64,000 nt of DNA from Candidatus Heimdallarchaeota archaeon (lineage in GTDB: Archaea > Asgardarchaeota > Heimdallarchaeia > JABLTI01): the NCBI GenBank assembly GCA_019894765.1, contig JAGXNT010000115.1:1-64000 (forward strand), in the 5' to 3' direction. The notes under the pieces were generated by a model. It was not told where the DNA came from. It saw only the letters and a list, made by a program, of their open reading frames with translations, and did no database searches. This document shows, piece after piece, positions 36,571 through 45,444 of this stretch. Position numbers and translations under genes: made by a program. Numbering within the stretch: the stretch's first letter is position 1; each line of letters opens with the position of its first letter.

Positions 36571-36592
36571 CCTTAGGAGTAAAATCCTAAGG
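36571..36592. terminator. Hairpin between convergent genes
   Basis: CCTTAGGA and TCCTAAGG pair perfectly over eight bases with a GTAAAA loop, then ATTTCACATTTATTT follows. It lies between the M48 gene and the convergent PPC-repeat gene. Confidence 0.6.
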
Positions 36593-36601
36593 ATTTCACA
36601 T

Positions 36602-39490
36602 TTATTTCTCATTTAGCAATTTATCAGCTATTAGTTTCTTCCATTTGGGAGGAATTGTATGTGAAAGTAATCGATTTAAGGCTCTATTCGCTTCAAAAAG
36701 GAATTCCTTTGAATCATCATGTGCTGGAATATAAGGGAGCTCTCCAGGTTTTGTATGCTTAATTTTCTGAGCCCAAAATCTATTCAAGCTTTTCAATTCA
36801 ATATTTGAAGGTAATGTGATTTTCACATCTTCTGCAGCTCTCAGTATTCTACCTAATTCTTTGGATTCAATGACGTCTTGATATTTAGGTAGTGAGTCAA
36901 TATCCTCGGTTTCGTGTATATCAATGATAAGCCGTTCTTTTACTACTGATTCGACAACACTTCCGATATCGAAAACAACTCTTCTAGTATCTCCTTTCGC
37001 GAGATCTTCAATATTGGAAGCCATCAATTGCTTAAGTTGATCTGTTAGATTAGTGAAACATAAGAACATGTCATCTGTTAAGAAATGACCTTCCAAACTT
37101 CCAGCTTGAATCAGTTTTTCAATTATGATTTTGATTTCTTCTTCTAATCCTTCTAAGTTGTTCTCTTTCGCTATTATTGATATTTTTACACTACCATCAT
37201 GAATAATCTTATTCGCGAATAATTCATGAACGATGAAAGTATGCTCGTTGATAAATTCACCTTTAGTATAACCTTCTTCAGCAATTTTCTCAAAAATAAC
37301 CTTTGAACTATCAACAGAAGTATCATATGATTTAGAGATTTCATTTAGATGAATGATTGGCATTGATTGAGCAATATCACTAAGCTCTGAGATGAGTTCG
37401 TCAGAAACTGACAACAAAAGTGAAATCTTATCCATATGAATTGGAGCTGGAATTTCTTTTCTCTCGACTAATTCTCGAAGTATCTCCTTCAAGGTGTCAA
37501 TTTCGATATTAGTATCTTCTGCTAGGCTTGTTACCTTCACTTGCTTTATTTTCTTCAAGTGCATTGCACCAACCCTCTTCCAATATGCTTGTCTAACTGT
37601 CTCTCGAGCGAATTCTCTAGTAAGTATGAAGTTCTTCGATCTATCAAGAATATACCGTTCACTAAGCAAAGGAACAGAATTAATGTATTTCACAATACGC
37701 TCTTCAGAAAGCCATAATAATGCAGTTACAGCAGATACTTTGGCTTTTTGTGAAGGTTTACTTGATTTCGATAATTGTCTTCTAATAGTGCTATCAATTA
37801 TGTTAGCAAGATCATCATTTACAGCTTGTAAATCATCAAGTTGGGTTTTGAAATCTGTACTTTCTTCACGAAGCTTGGTAAGAACTTTTTCTTTGGTTTT
37901 TTGATCCTCTTCCAATCGATGAAGTGATTCAAGATCTTTTGCACGTTTTGAATCCTTCTCAATCATTTCTTCTCGTAACGTGCTAATTTGTTCATCCCTA
38001 ACACGTATAGTATATTTGAGAGATTTAACATCATCAGTCTTATCATCCTTCCTGAATACTTTATCAAGACCTTTAGAAATCCCTGGAATCCTAACATCAG
38101 TATACTCGTAAATGAAAAAGATAATTATTACAATCAGTAGAAGTGGGACAATTGCATAAGAAATGACTTTTAGTAATACATCTTGCCAATCTCTAAGGGG
38201 ACCGTTGGGATTTACTACATCTTCAAATAGACCAACATCTAACCTATAAGAATAGCTTTGCTCTGGTTCTCCTGAATAGATAAATTCAATCAAGATGAAA
38301 TATGTGCCATTTGTCAAAGTTATGCCTTGTATAGCTTCATCAGTACCCGCTTCTGCATTCTTAGAAGAAAAAATCACTACAATTTCTGAATTATAGATAA
38401 TGAGATCAAAATTTGCTGCTTGAGGGACCAATAAATAAACATAGATAATGGATTGTTTATCAACAGAAAATTCAAAGAAATCTTTTAGATCACCTTTGTA
38501 AACAAGCTGACCAGGAAATTTAGAAGCACTCAATGGGATTACGAAATGAGCGTCAGCAGCAGTGTTACCTGCATCTGTGCCTGAATTCGCATCATTTTGT
38601 GTTGTAAGAGTAATCGTAATGTTGTATGGTATTATGACATCAGAACCTATATTGTCTATAAGAATTACTCGCAGACGATAATCTCCTGGTACACTTATTG
38701 AGTAGTAAATTGACTCATTAATTCCTATTATGTTATCTGAAAAATCAAGCAATGTAGGATTTTCATCATAGAATTCAATATCAACATTCGTTGTATTCAA
38801 AGGAACCAGATCAATATCAATAATCTCTCCTTTAACCAATGAGATTTTATAGAAATCTTCATCATCGCTTCCCCATACCAATGTTCCATTTGAAATTCCT
38901 GAGGTAATACTTAGAGAATCACCAAATGAGTTACCAGCATCTGTTCCAGAATCAAAATCATTTTGGTTAATCAATGAAATTACGAAACTATAATTCCCTA
39001 CATCACTAATACTTGCAGGTGCAATAAGTAGTGTAAAATTATCCGTTGATCTAGAAGATCGAATTACTGTTTCCCGTAATCCTGCATCTCTTAAATTCTG
39101 ATGTGGATCAAATTCTGGGGTATACAATGTTAAATCAAAGTTCATTATTGGATTAAGTGGGATCATAGTGACATTGATAATATTTCCTTTCATCACTGAA
39201 AACGAAAAATAATCTTTGTCTTCTGAAACTAATGTTCCATTATAATCACCAGGGGAAATATAAGTAGCAAAAGCAGTGGTATTTCCTGCATCTCCACCGG
39301 TTTCAGCATCACTTTGATTACTTCCGTTTGTCAGAAGTAAGAGTAATTGGGAGCCATTATCCGAATAAATTTGACTTTCTGAGAAAGCATCAATTGGTTT
39401 TACATCATTTGAATATTGACAAAATCCACTAATCAAAAAAACAAGAAAGGTTAAACCAATGATTAATGGTAATTTGTCATTTTTTGGCAA
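36602..39490 (-). CDS. Exported PPC-repeat, single-pass membrane protein with winged-helix interior
   Basis: I do not recognise a named family. The 962-residue protein starts with a signal-like segment (about 8-24). Three repeats of about 120 residues follow, each opening with a DAGN motif (near residues 66, 180 and 300) and continuing with a beta-rich DYFSFSV-like core, as in bacterial pre-peptidase C-terminal (PPC) domains. One membrane helix lies near 441-465. The inside part has a coiled coil (about 495-570), then tandem helical/winged-helix segments to the end. It looks like a sensor or receptor with an intracellular protein-binding part. The topology is inferred from charge and hydrophobicity. 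Confidence 0.78.
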   Translation of the reverse strand: MPKNDKLPLIIGLTFLVFLISGFCQYSNDVKPIDAFSESQIYSDNGSQLLLLLTNGSNQSDAETGGDAGNTTAFATYISPGDYNGTLVSEDKDYFSFSVMKGNIINVTMIPLNPIMNFDLTLYTPEFDPHQNLRDAGLRETVIRSSRSTDNFTLLIAPASISDVGNYSFVISLINQNDFDSGTDAGNSFGDSLSITSGISNGTLVWGSDDEDFYKISLVKGEIIDIDLVPLNTTNVDIEFYDENPTLLDFSDNIIGINESIYYSISVPGDYRLRVILIDNIGSDVIIPYNITITLTTQNDANSGTDAGNTAADAHFVIPLSASKFPGQLVYKGDLKDFFEFSVDKQSIIYVYLLVPQAANFDLIIYNSEIVVIFSSKNAEAGTDEAIQGITLTNGTYFILIEFIYSGEPEQSYSYRLDVGLFEDVVNPNGPLRDWQDVLLKVISYAIVPLLLIVIIIFFIYEYTDVRIPGISKGLDKVFRKDDKTDDVKSLKYTIRVRDEQISTLREEMIEKDSKRAKDLESLHRLEEDQKTKEKVLTKLREESTDFKTQLDDLQAVNDDLANIIDSTIRRQLSKSSKPSQKAKVSAVTALLWLSEERIVKYINSVPLLSERYILDRSKNFILTREFARETVRQAYWKRVGAMHLKKIKQVKVTSLAEDTNIEIDTLKEILRELVERKEIPAPIHMDKISLLLSVSDELISELSDIAQSMPIIHLNEISKSYDTSVDSSKVIFEKIAEEGYTKGEFINEHTFIVHELFANKIIHDGSVKISIIAKENNLEGLEEEIKIIIEKLIQAGSLEGHFLTDDMFLCFTNLTDQLKQLMASNIEDLAKGDTRRVVFDIGSVVESVVKERLIIDIHETEDIDSLPKYQDVIESKELGRILRAAEDVKITLPSNIELKSLNRFWAQKIKHTKPGELPYIPAHDDSKEFLFEANRALNRLLSHTIPPKWKKLIADKLLNEK

Positions 39491-39691
39491 TACAATTCAC
39501 TTCTTTAGATTAAATTCTTACTTTTTTAAATAATTGCATAATATAATGTTTTAATCTATAATAATAAAATACTGAAAAATGCAGATAAAAGTTTGCTTCG
39601 AGTATTTTTTAGTCGAAAAAAACCATCAACTACAAAAAGACTTTAATGTTTGATATTGCAATTCAAATATAAAAATAAAAGAGTGAACAGT

Positions 39692-40117
39692 ATGTCTAGC
39701 CGACCAACAGATGCAAATTCCATTAAAAGAGGAAGTTATATTTTAGCAGAAGAAGAACCATGTATGGTTTTAGATTTAAGTCATTCTAAAACAGGGAAAC
39801 ATGGTCATGCGAAAATAAGAATGGAAGTAATAGGACTTTTTGATAAGAAAAAAAGATCTATTGTTATGCCATCGACGAATAAGGTTCAAGTACCGATTAT
39901 TGATAAAAGAAATGCTCAAGTTATAACTATCGAAGGTATAGAAATGTCTGTTATGGATAAAGAAACTTTTGAGACACTTTCTATGCCAAAACCATCAGAT
40001 GAAGAGCATCTTAAAAAACTTGAGGATATCGTTGGTGCAGGGAAAACCGCAGAAGTAGAATATTGGATCGTCATGAGCCGATTCATTGTGAATCGTGTGA
40101 AAGAATTAGATCTCTAA
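39692..40117 (+). CDS. Translation factor aIF5A
   Basis: The 141-residue protein has the aIF5A fold: an SH3-like N-terminal domain with the hypusine loop SKTGKHGHAK (Lys36 is the modified residue) and an OB-fold C-terminal domain. It promotes translation of difficult sequences by binding the ribosome. I start it at the ATG at 39692, which follows GAGTGA and gives the normal family length; an upstream in-frame extension begins within A/T-rich leader sequence. A hairpin follows. The deoxyhypusine synthase gene is not in the window. Confidence 0.96.
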   Translation: MSSRPTDANSIKRGSYILAEEEPCMVLDLSHSKTGKHGHAKIRMEVIGLFDKKKRSIVMPSTNKVQVPIIDKRNAQVITIEGIEMSVMDKETFETLSMPKPSDEEHLKKLEDIVGAGKTAEVEYWIVMSRFIVNRVKELDL

Positions 40118-40132
40118 TAAAATTAAATGATT

Positions 40133-40147
40133 GGTCGACTTTCGACC
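40133..40147. terminator. Hairpin after aIF5A
   Basis: GGTCGA pairs with TCGACC around CTT, followed by TTTCAATTATTCTTTTCTTTT. It lies between convergent genes. Confidence 0.5.
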
Positions 40148-40166
40148 TTTCAATTATTCTTTTCTT

Positions 40167-40574
40167 TTATTCAATAGCCTTCATAGTGACATCTGAGACA
40201 TTTGGAATTTCTTTTATCGCATCAATTATTTGTTCTTTTCGTGTCTTAAATGAAGAACCAAGGATGATTCCATCCCAGAAACAATCAGATTTTGAAATAC
40301 AAACGCCTGTGGAATAGACAAATTCTGTTATTAATTTGTTAAGTTTGGCCAGTATTTTACCACTAGTTTCTGGACTAAAACTATTAATAGCAATTTTCAA
40401 CCACCAGATATCATCGTCTTTCGTTGGAAAGAATCTTAGTGTTTTGCTTTTCTTAGAATAAATAGTTAGAAAAATATTGCCAGAGCCTTCAAGATCATTT
40501 TTTACACTTTCTGGTAATATCGGTGAATTCAAAGCGTCAATTATTTTTACTTTTGCACATTCTATTAGATCCAA
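40167..40574 (-). CDS. Hypothetical alpha/beta protein
   Basis: I do not recognise this 135-residue protein. It has alternating helices and strands, with a SILPESVKNDLEGSGNIFLT-like N-terminal half and a C-terminal EQIIDAIKEIPNVSDVTMKA. The last part resembles a ferredoxin-like strand-helix-strand, as in ACT or NIL domains, but no specific motif supports that. It has no membrane segment. It is convergent with aIF5A and divergent from the longin-like gene. Confidence 0.6.
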   Translation of the reverse strand: MDLIECAKVKIIDALNSPILPESVKNDLEGSGNIFLTIYSKKSKTLRFFPTKDDDIWWLKIAINSFSPETSGKILAKLNKLITEFVYSTGVCISKSDCFWDGIILGSSFKTRKEQIIDAIKEIPNVSDVTMKAIE

Positions 40575-40797
40575 TGAGTGTCCCTCTTGCTACTATTAAT
40601 TGTATGCTATAACTACCTCTTGAATTTTCATTAATAACTTTACGTTTGCGGTAAGTTGACACAAAACTCAGGTAGAATTTTTTTCACTAATCAATCAGAT
40701 AAAATAAAAAATATTTCACATGCTTTTCTCCCATAAAAGTAAAATAAGGATAATGAACCTATTTCTATAGAAACAAATTCTAGTAGTTGATTTAAAA

Positions 40798-41622
40798 TTG
40801 GCAATAGAAAACATTTGGATTATAGACAGTAACAGTGGTATTTGTATCTACGATTGGTGCACAGAATTCAAAGAAAAAACGATTGATGAACAACTAGTCT
40901 CAGGATTACTACTTGCCTTCAGAAGCTTCTCGAGTGAAGCAGGTTTAGTGGACATAAGTGCAATAGAAGGGATCGATAGAAAACTTGCTTATCAAGCTGA
41001 TGATAGATTCATCATTGCTTCTATCTGTCATTCTAATGATTACGAACCACTAGTAAACAAGACACTTCAGGGATTATTAGCTGATTTTCGCAAAAAATAC
41101 AAACACCTCATAGATGAGGATTCAACAACTGACGTTTCACCATTCAGAACTTTTAATGAAGACCTTGACTCAAAATTAGAAGGTACAACTGCAACAAGAA
41201 GCACTATTTCATTAATTGCTGGGGCAATAATCACAATGATGCTTGTTGGAGTAATATACGTCATTTACTTCTTCATTCATGAAAAGATAGTTCTTCTATT
41301 ACCGGAAAGTGGTGACATACTAAATCTAATAATAATATTCATTGGTTACTTTGTAAGTGGAATCGTAGGAGGTTTAATCGCTGGTGACAGAAGATATGGT
41401 ATTTTCTCCGGGATTTTTGCTTCAATTTTTGCTACTGGTTTATTCATTGCCTTTCTATATCAGGATTGGATACTTATAAACGTCGCAGCTGTTGTAATAA
41501 ACTCCTTACTGTACTCTATACTCTTCTTACTCTTAACTACTGCAGGTGGCGTTGTTGGCGGTTATCGTAGAGAACAGAGATTCTTGTATCCATTAAACAT
41601 TGATGAAGAAGAGGATGAATAA
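40798..41622 (+). CDS. Membrane protein with N-terminal longin/roadblock-like domain
   Basis: Residues 1-105 have the beta-beta-alpha-beta-beta-beta-alpha pattern of longin or roadblock folds: IWIIDSNSGICIYDW, LVSGLLLAFRSFSSEAG, then RFIIASICHS and LQGLLADFRKKY. Such domains bind small GTPases or coats in eukaryotes and are plentiful in Asgard archaea. After a short linker come four hydrophobic segments (about 140-162, 172-195, 200-222, 226-250). The C-terminus is acidic. A TTG at 40798 is the start; no ATG precedes the conserved first strand. The longin assignment is by pattern, not by search. Confidence 0.7.
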   Translation: MAIENIWIIDSNSGICIYDWCTEFKEKTIDEQLVSGLLLAFRSFSSEAGLVDISAIEGIDRKLAYQADDRFIIASICHSNDYEPLVNKTLQGLLADFRKKYKHLIDEDSTTDVSPFRTFNEDLDSKLEGTTATRSTISLIAGAIITMMLVGVIYVIYFFIHEKIVLLLPESGDILNLIIIFIGYFVSGIVGGLIAGDRRYGIFSGIFASIFATGLFIAFLYQDWILINVAAVVINSLLYSILFLLLTTAGGVVGGYRREQRFLYPLNIDEEEDE

Positions 41623-41641
41623 AACAAAAAAGAAATAAGAA

Positions 41642-41672
41642 AGAAGAAGAGAAATTCTTCTTCTAATTTTTT
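41642..41672. terminator. Hairpin and T-tract between convergent genes
   Basis: AGAAGAA pairs with TTCTTCT around a GAGAAA loop, followed by a run of six T at 41667-41672. It separates the longin-like gene from the opposing acidic membrane protein gene. Confidence 0.5.
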
Positions 41673-41681
41673 ATACTCAAT

Positions 41682-44219
41682 CTACGCTTGTTCATCAGTT
41701 GCAGTATACAGAGTATTGAATTCTGTATTTATATCTACTAAACCAGTCGCAAATTCACCAGGAGTGTCATTGATTTCCATGAAAGATTTAATGTTTGTAA
41801 TTACTGATGACCAGTTATTGAGATAGTTTTGTAAGTATTGTGGATCACTGACAACCAAAATTAGTTGCACATCTGTAACCATTGCTTCTGCTACTAGTAA
41901 ATTAGCAGTGGCTGCAGCAAAATTCTGAATTGAGTATTCTTCGCAACCAAGTAAGAAATATGTAAGAGCATTTGCGGTGTTATTGGTTATTTGACCAAAT
42001 TCTTGCGGTTTGAAATCTTTGGTAAGAATATCTTCAAGATCAGCTCCAACACTGGAGAATGTGGGACCATAAGCTTCTGCTGTAACTTTAATCCTAAAAC
42101 CAACTAATTCCGTTTGAGCCAATTCACCAAAATTAGCTGTTGTATTTGCATCAGTTACAGGTGAATACATAGCAAAATAATCAACCGCTGTAAGATCGGG
42201 TGCTAGGTAAAAGTCTTCAATCATAGTGTCGATTCCTTCGAGAGTCATTGCATAATTCAATTCCTCATTAAGCAAAGGATCCATTAGACCAAGAAGATCA
42301 TTTAATAGATCAGAATAGTCACCAGTTAAATCAGCTGAGACAAATCCACTTAGATCACCAGTTGGAGTAAAAGTATCAATTGTCAAGCCAGTTACGTTAT
42401 TAACGGCTTGTTGGAAGGAATTCTTTGCATCAGTGAATTTGTAATATTTGAGATATTCATTACCTTCAATAGCGTTGTATGCTGTCCACAAGATGTTCTT
42501 AGTTGGACCGATGGAACTAGTAGTATATTCAAGCATCTCTGAAAAACCAGTAATTTGATCTCTAAATCCACTTATTTCATCAATAACTTCAGAAATTGGA
42601 TCACTTAGAAAAGCTGGTAATTTAGAAGTATCAATTAGACCAAGAGCTTCGTTGACTCCATCAAATGCTTCATCCAAATCTCCAGCTGCTAAATCAGCTT
42701 GCACTTCAGTTAAAGTAATTTCAGCTTCAGTTAGACCATCAATTGCAGCAATAATCTTTAGCTTTAATGCTGCAACATCTGCGAGATCATTTTTAGTGAT
42801 ACCTGAATCACTAAAATCTGCAAGAATCAAACTTGGTGATGTTCCAAATCCGGCCATACTTTCTGTTGCATTAGATATACTTGAAGTTAAACCAAAAATA
42901 CCATTGAATAATGGAACAATGATATCCGTCAGAGCCAGCGTTGCCAGAGCCAGTTGATCACCTGCTTCTATAAATGGACCATATTGGTTCGGTATAATTG
43001 TCATCAAATTAAATAATCCAATGTTCTTCAAACCTTGGAAGTTTATTTGAGCCTCACCCATCATACGATTCGCATCAGTCATTAAATCGGTAAAGTCTTG
43101 TAGTGATTGTGTAGTCATTCCTTCAGTATCAAACACAGCATATGCGTCCTGCATTTTGGCAGATCCACCAAGAAAAGCAGAGCTTGCTTGTACTATACCA
43201 AACGTTGATGAGAAAATTATAGGAGTGAATATAGTGAAAATGATTAATCCTATGCTTAGTAATGGGATGCCTATCCAATGGCCTGCTTTTTTCTTCCTAA
43301 TTGTGATACTTTTGATTAATGCTGTAGCAATTGTTACAACTAGAACAACTAAGATGAACATTAGTACTAGATCTATAATCCAAATCCAGAATCGGACCGA
43401 ATTAAAGTCAATCGCAGCTAATGCTGGGAACAGACTACTAAACGCCTCAAATGCAGGTATTGAATAATCAACACTTGAGAACAATGGTGTTAGTGGATTA
43501 AGAATGTAATTAAGACCAGCGAGTGACAATACTAATGGTGGGATAAATGCTACAAGGAATATTAAAAATCCTCCAAGTAATCCCTCAAGAACACTTCTGG
43601 AGAATAATCCAGGCAGTGTCATTGCAATTAGAATTAAAACTAATTCTATGTAATATAAGTCAGGACGACTTACTCCATTCAACCATAAAGGAATTGAGAA
43701 CGAAACTTCGATTACCAAGGCAGCAATAACGCCTACAAGCAAACCAGTTAACATTTTTTTGCTTCTTTTCTTTCGCTTCTTTCGTTTCTTTACTGGTTTA
43801 ACTTCCTCAGCTTCCACAACTTCTTCGTCAACAACAATGTCTTCCTCTTCTTCTGGCTCAGCGTCAAGTTCCTTAGCTTCAATTACTTCCTCCTCTTCTA
43901 CTTCGAGGGGGATATCGGGAATCTCAAATTCTTCTTCCACTTCTAAAGGTTCTTCAGCTTCTACTTCAAGAGGTATTTCAGGAATTTCTAGTTCTTCGTC
44001 TACTTCAATTTCTTCATCGTCTTCGACAGTCTCAATTTCTTCTTCATCTTCGACTTCGATTTCTTCGGTTTCTTCCATTTCTAATGGTTCGTCTTCAGTT
44101 TCCTCTGCTTCAATTGGTTCGTCGAGAATCTCTTCTTCCTCTGTTGTTAGAGTTGCTTCGGGTTCTTCTGTTTCCTCTATGATTTCTTCTGTATCTTTTT
44201 CTTCAGACAACAGTATCAA
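41682..44219 (-). CDS. Large membrane protein with acidic N-terminal repeats
   Basis: I do not recognise this 845-residue protein. Residues 1-145 are extremely acidic, with repeats such as EIPEIPLEVEAEEPLEVEEE and a near copy with IPDIPLEVEEEE. A basic patch (KKRKKRKKRSKK) at about 146-158 precedes four or five membrane helices between about 158 and 350. The remaining 490 residues are helical with frequent Ala, Leu and Thr and probably lie outside. The acidic tail and basic patch should be cytosolic. No enzyme motif is visible. The neighbouring gene (longin-like) is also a membrane protein, transcribed toward it. Confidence 0.72.
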   Translation of the reverse strand: MILLSEEKDTEEIIEETEEPEATLTTEEEEILDEPIEAEETEDEPLEMEETEEIEVEDEEEIETVEDDEEIEVDEELEIPEIPLEVEAEEPLEVEEEFEIPDIPLEVEEEEVIEAKELDAEPEEEEDIVVDEEVVEAEEVKPVKKRKKRKKRSKKMLTGLLVGVIAALVIEVSFSIPLWLNGVSRPDLYYIELVLILIAMTLPGLFSRSVLEGLLGGFLIFLVAFIPPLVLSLAGLNYILNPLTPLFSSVDYSIPAFEAFSSLFPALAAIDFNSVRFWIWIIDLVLMFILVVLVVTIATALIKSITIRKKKAGHWIGIPLLSIGLIIFTIFTPIIFSSTFGIVQASSAFLGGSAKMQDAYAVFDTEGMTTQSLQDFTDLMTDANRMMGEAQINFQGLKNIGLFNLMTIIPNQYGPFIEAGDQLALATLALTDIIVPLFNGIFGLTSSISNATESMAGFGTSPSLILADFSDSGITKNDLADVAALKLKIIAAIDGLTEAEITLTEVQADLAAGDLDEAFDGVNEALGLIDTSKLPAFLSDPISEVIDEISGFRDQITGFSEMLEYTTSSIGPTKNILWTAYNAIEGNEYLKYYKFTDAKNSFQQAVNNVTGLTIDTFTPTGDLSGFVSADLTGDYSDLLNDLLGLMDPLLNEELNYAMTLEGIDTMIEDFYLAPDLTAVDYFAMYSPVTDANTTANFGELAQTELVGFRIKVTAEAYGPTFSSVGADLEDILTKDFKPQEFGQITNNTANALTYFLLGCEEYSIQNFAAATANLLVAEAMVTDVQLILVVSDPQYLQNYLNNWSSVITNIKSFMEINDTPGEFATGLVDINTEFNTLYTATDEQA

Positions 44220-44394
44220 CCCTTTATTTATTTGTCATAATCTAAATGATAAAAACTCTTCATTTTTCAATGAATGATTTTACTAGTACTCCCTATGAAG
44301 TCAGTCTTTAATAAACTAACTGAATTAGCATATTGCATGAAAAAATTTCATGAAAAAACGACTAATTGAATACTTTCAGAGCGGTAATTAATAA

Positions 44395-44796
44395 TCACTT
44401 ACTAAATGCAACCTGAAACTCTTGTTTAATCTCTTCCTCAAAAATTCTTGCATTTTGAAAAAGGCTAGTAATAGATTCAATTTCAGCATTTTCAATAGGA
44501 GCAAAAATAATTACAGTAATTTTGGTATCTAAGAAATCTGTTCCAATTTTCGCTATAAAGTGATAAGCAATGCGCAACTCATCATTGCTTTTCCATGCAT
44601 TAATTCCAGCTAATTTTTTTACTCCTCTGTTTGAGAGAAACTTTGTAATATCTTTTAAGAGTTCTTTTTTTGTGGTTGCTTGATACTCTCTTTCAAAATA
44701 TTTTATTGGTCCCTGAATGTTTGTCTTATATGCCTTCTTCAGGTTTTCAAGTAATAAAGGCAAAGAATTCTTATCTGATTCTTGGTTTGCAGACAT
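44395..44796 (-). CDS. Orphan NuoC-like (complex I 30-kDa subunit-like) protein
   Basis: The 133-residue protein resembles the complex I 30-kDa/NuoC/EchD domain: GVKKLAGINAWKSNDELRIA followed by YHFIAKIG, TKITVIIFAP, then SITSLFQNARIFEEEIKQEF. This follows the family's YHF, strand, and S-x-x-x-L-F-x-x-A-x-x-x-E-x-E layout. The normal E-x-x-D-x-F-G ending is degenerate here (EEIKQEFQVAF). No other complex I or Ech genes lie in the window. The start is the ATG at 44796; a TTG at 44805 is possible. Homology is my own judgement. Confidence 0.6.
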   Translation of the reverse strand: MSANQESDKNSLPLLLENLKKAYKTNIQGPIKYFEREYQATTKKELLKDITKFLSNRGVKKLAGINAWKSNDELRIAYHFIAKIGTDFLDTKITVIIFAPIENAEIESITSLFQNARIFEEEIKQEFQVAFSK

Positions 44797-45035
44797 GGAC
44801 TTCAACTACTTTTGCAAATTCTTCAATTGTTCTGATAATGGATCCTTACAATAAGTAAGATTAAGTTCTTATTATCAAAATAGTATAAATTGTTTTGGCA
44901 TAACAAGAAATACTTTTTACTTCCTAATTGGGAATCCTTATATTTGATTTTTTAGCTTATTTTATTACAAATTGTTAATACCATAACATCATATGGTAAA
45001 ATTTGTCAATATTAAAGGGGATAAACTCAGTAAAT

Positions 45036-45317
45036 ATGTCAATTCAAAAAGTCTTTGGACTCCTTGTAACGGATCAAAAAGTACCATTACTAGACAAACC
45101 AGATGAAAAGGATCAATGCTATCTTTGTGGTTTTACTTTTGAAAATGAAGACTGCATGCATATCCTTAGCGATGAAGAATTAGTAGATAAGAGAAAAGCT
45201 CATCAAAAGTGTATTTTTAATCATTTACAATATCTACCAAAAGATACCAAAGTAGCTTTTGTTAGTGTTGAGACGAATGAAGTCCTTTCATATACTGCGG
45301 TAAATGGAAAGGCATAG
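45036..45317 (+). CDS. Small putative zinc-binding protein
   Basis: This is a protein of 93 residues with CYLCGFTF near residue 28 and HQKCIFNH near 56, a possible C-x2-C/H-x2-C metal site. Otherwise it has no recognisable family. The ATG at 45036 is preferred over an in-frame TTG at 45003 because the latter would need a leader that begins in A/T-rich promoter sequence. It precedes the 45445 gene on the same strand with a gap of 127 bases. Confidence 0.55.
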   Translation: MSIQKVFGLLVTDQKVPLLDKPDEKDQCYLCGFTFENEDCMHILSDEELVDKRKAHQKCIFNHLQYLPKDTKVAFVSVETNEVLSYTAVNGKA

Positions 45318-45444
45318 TTTCCAAAAATTAAGTAATTGTAATGTCAACAGAATCATATTTCAGTTTTTAGCATAAATTCTTTATTCATAGAGAAATTATG
45401 TATAGGAAGATATTACAAGAGCAAGTATTTCTGGAGAGAAAACG

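Noticed and set aside
43759..44277. A long serine-rich frame on the plus strand
   Set aside because: It is a mirror of the Glu-rich coding repeats on the other strand (GAA/GAG read as TTC/CTC-like Ser/Phe codons) and has no independent support.
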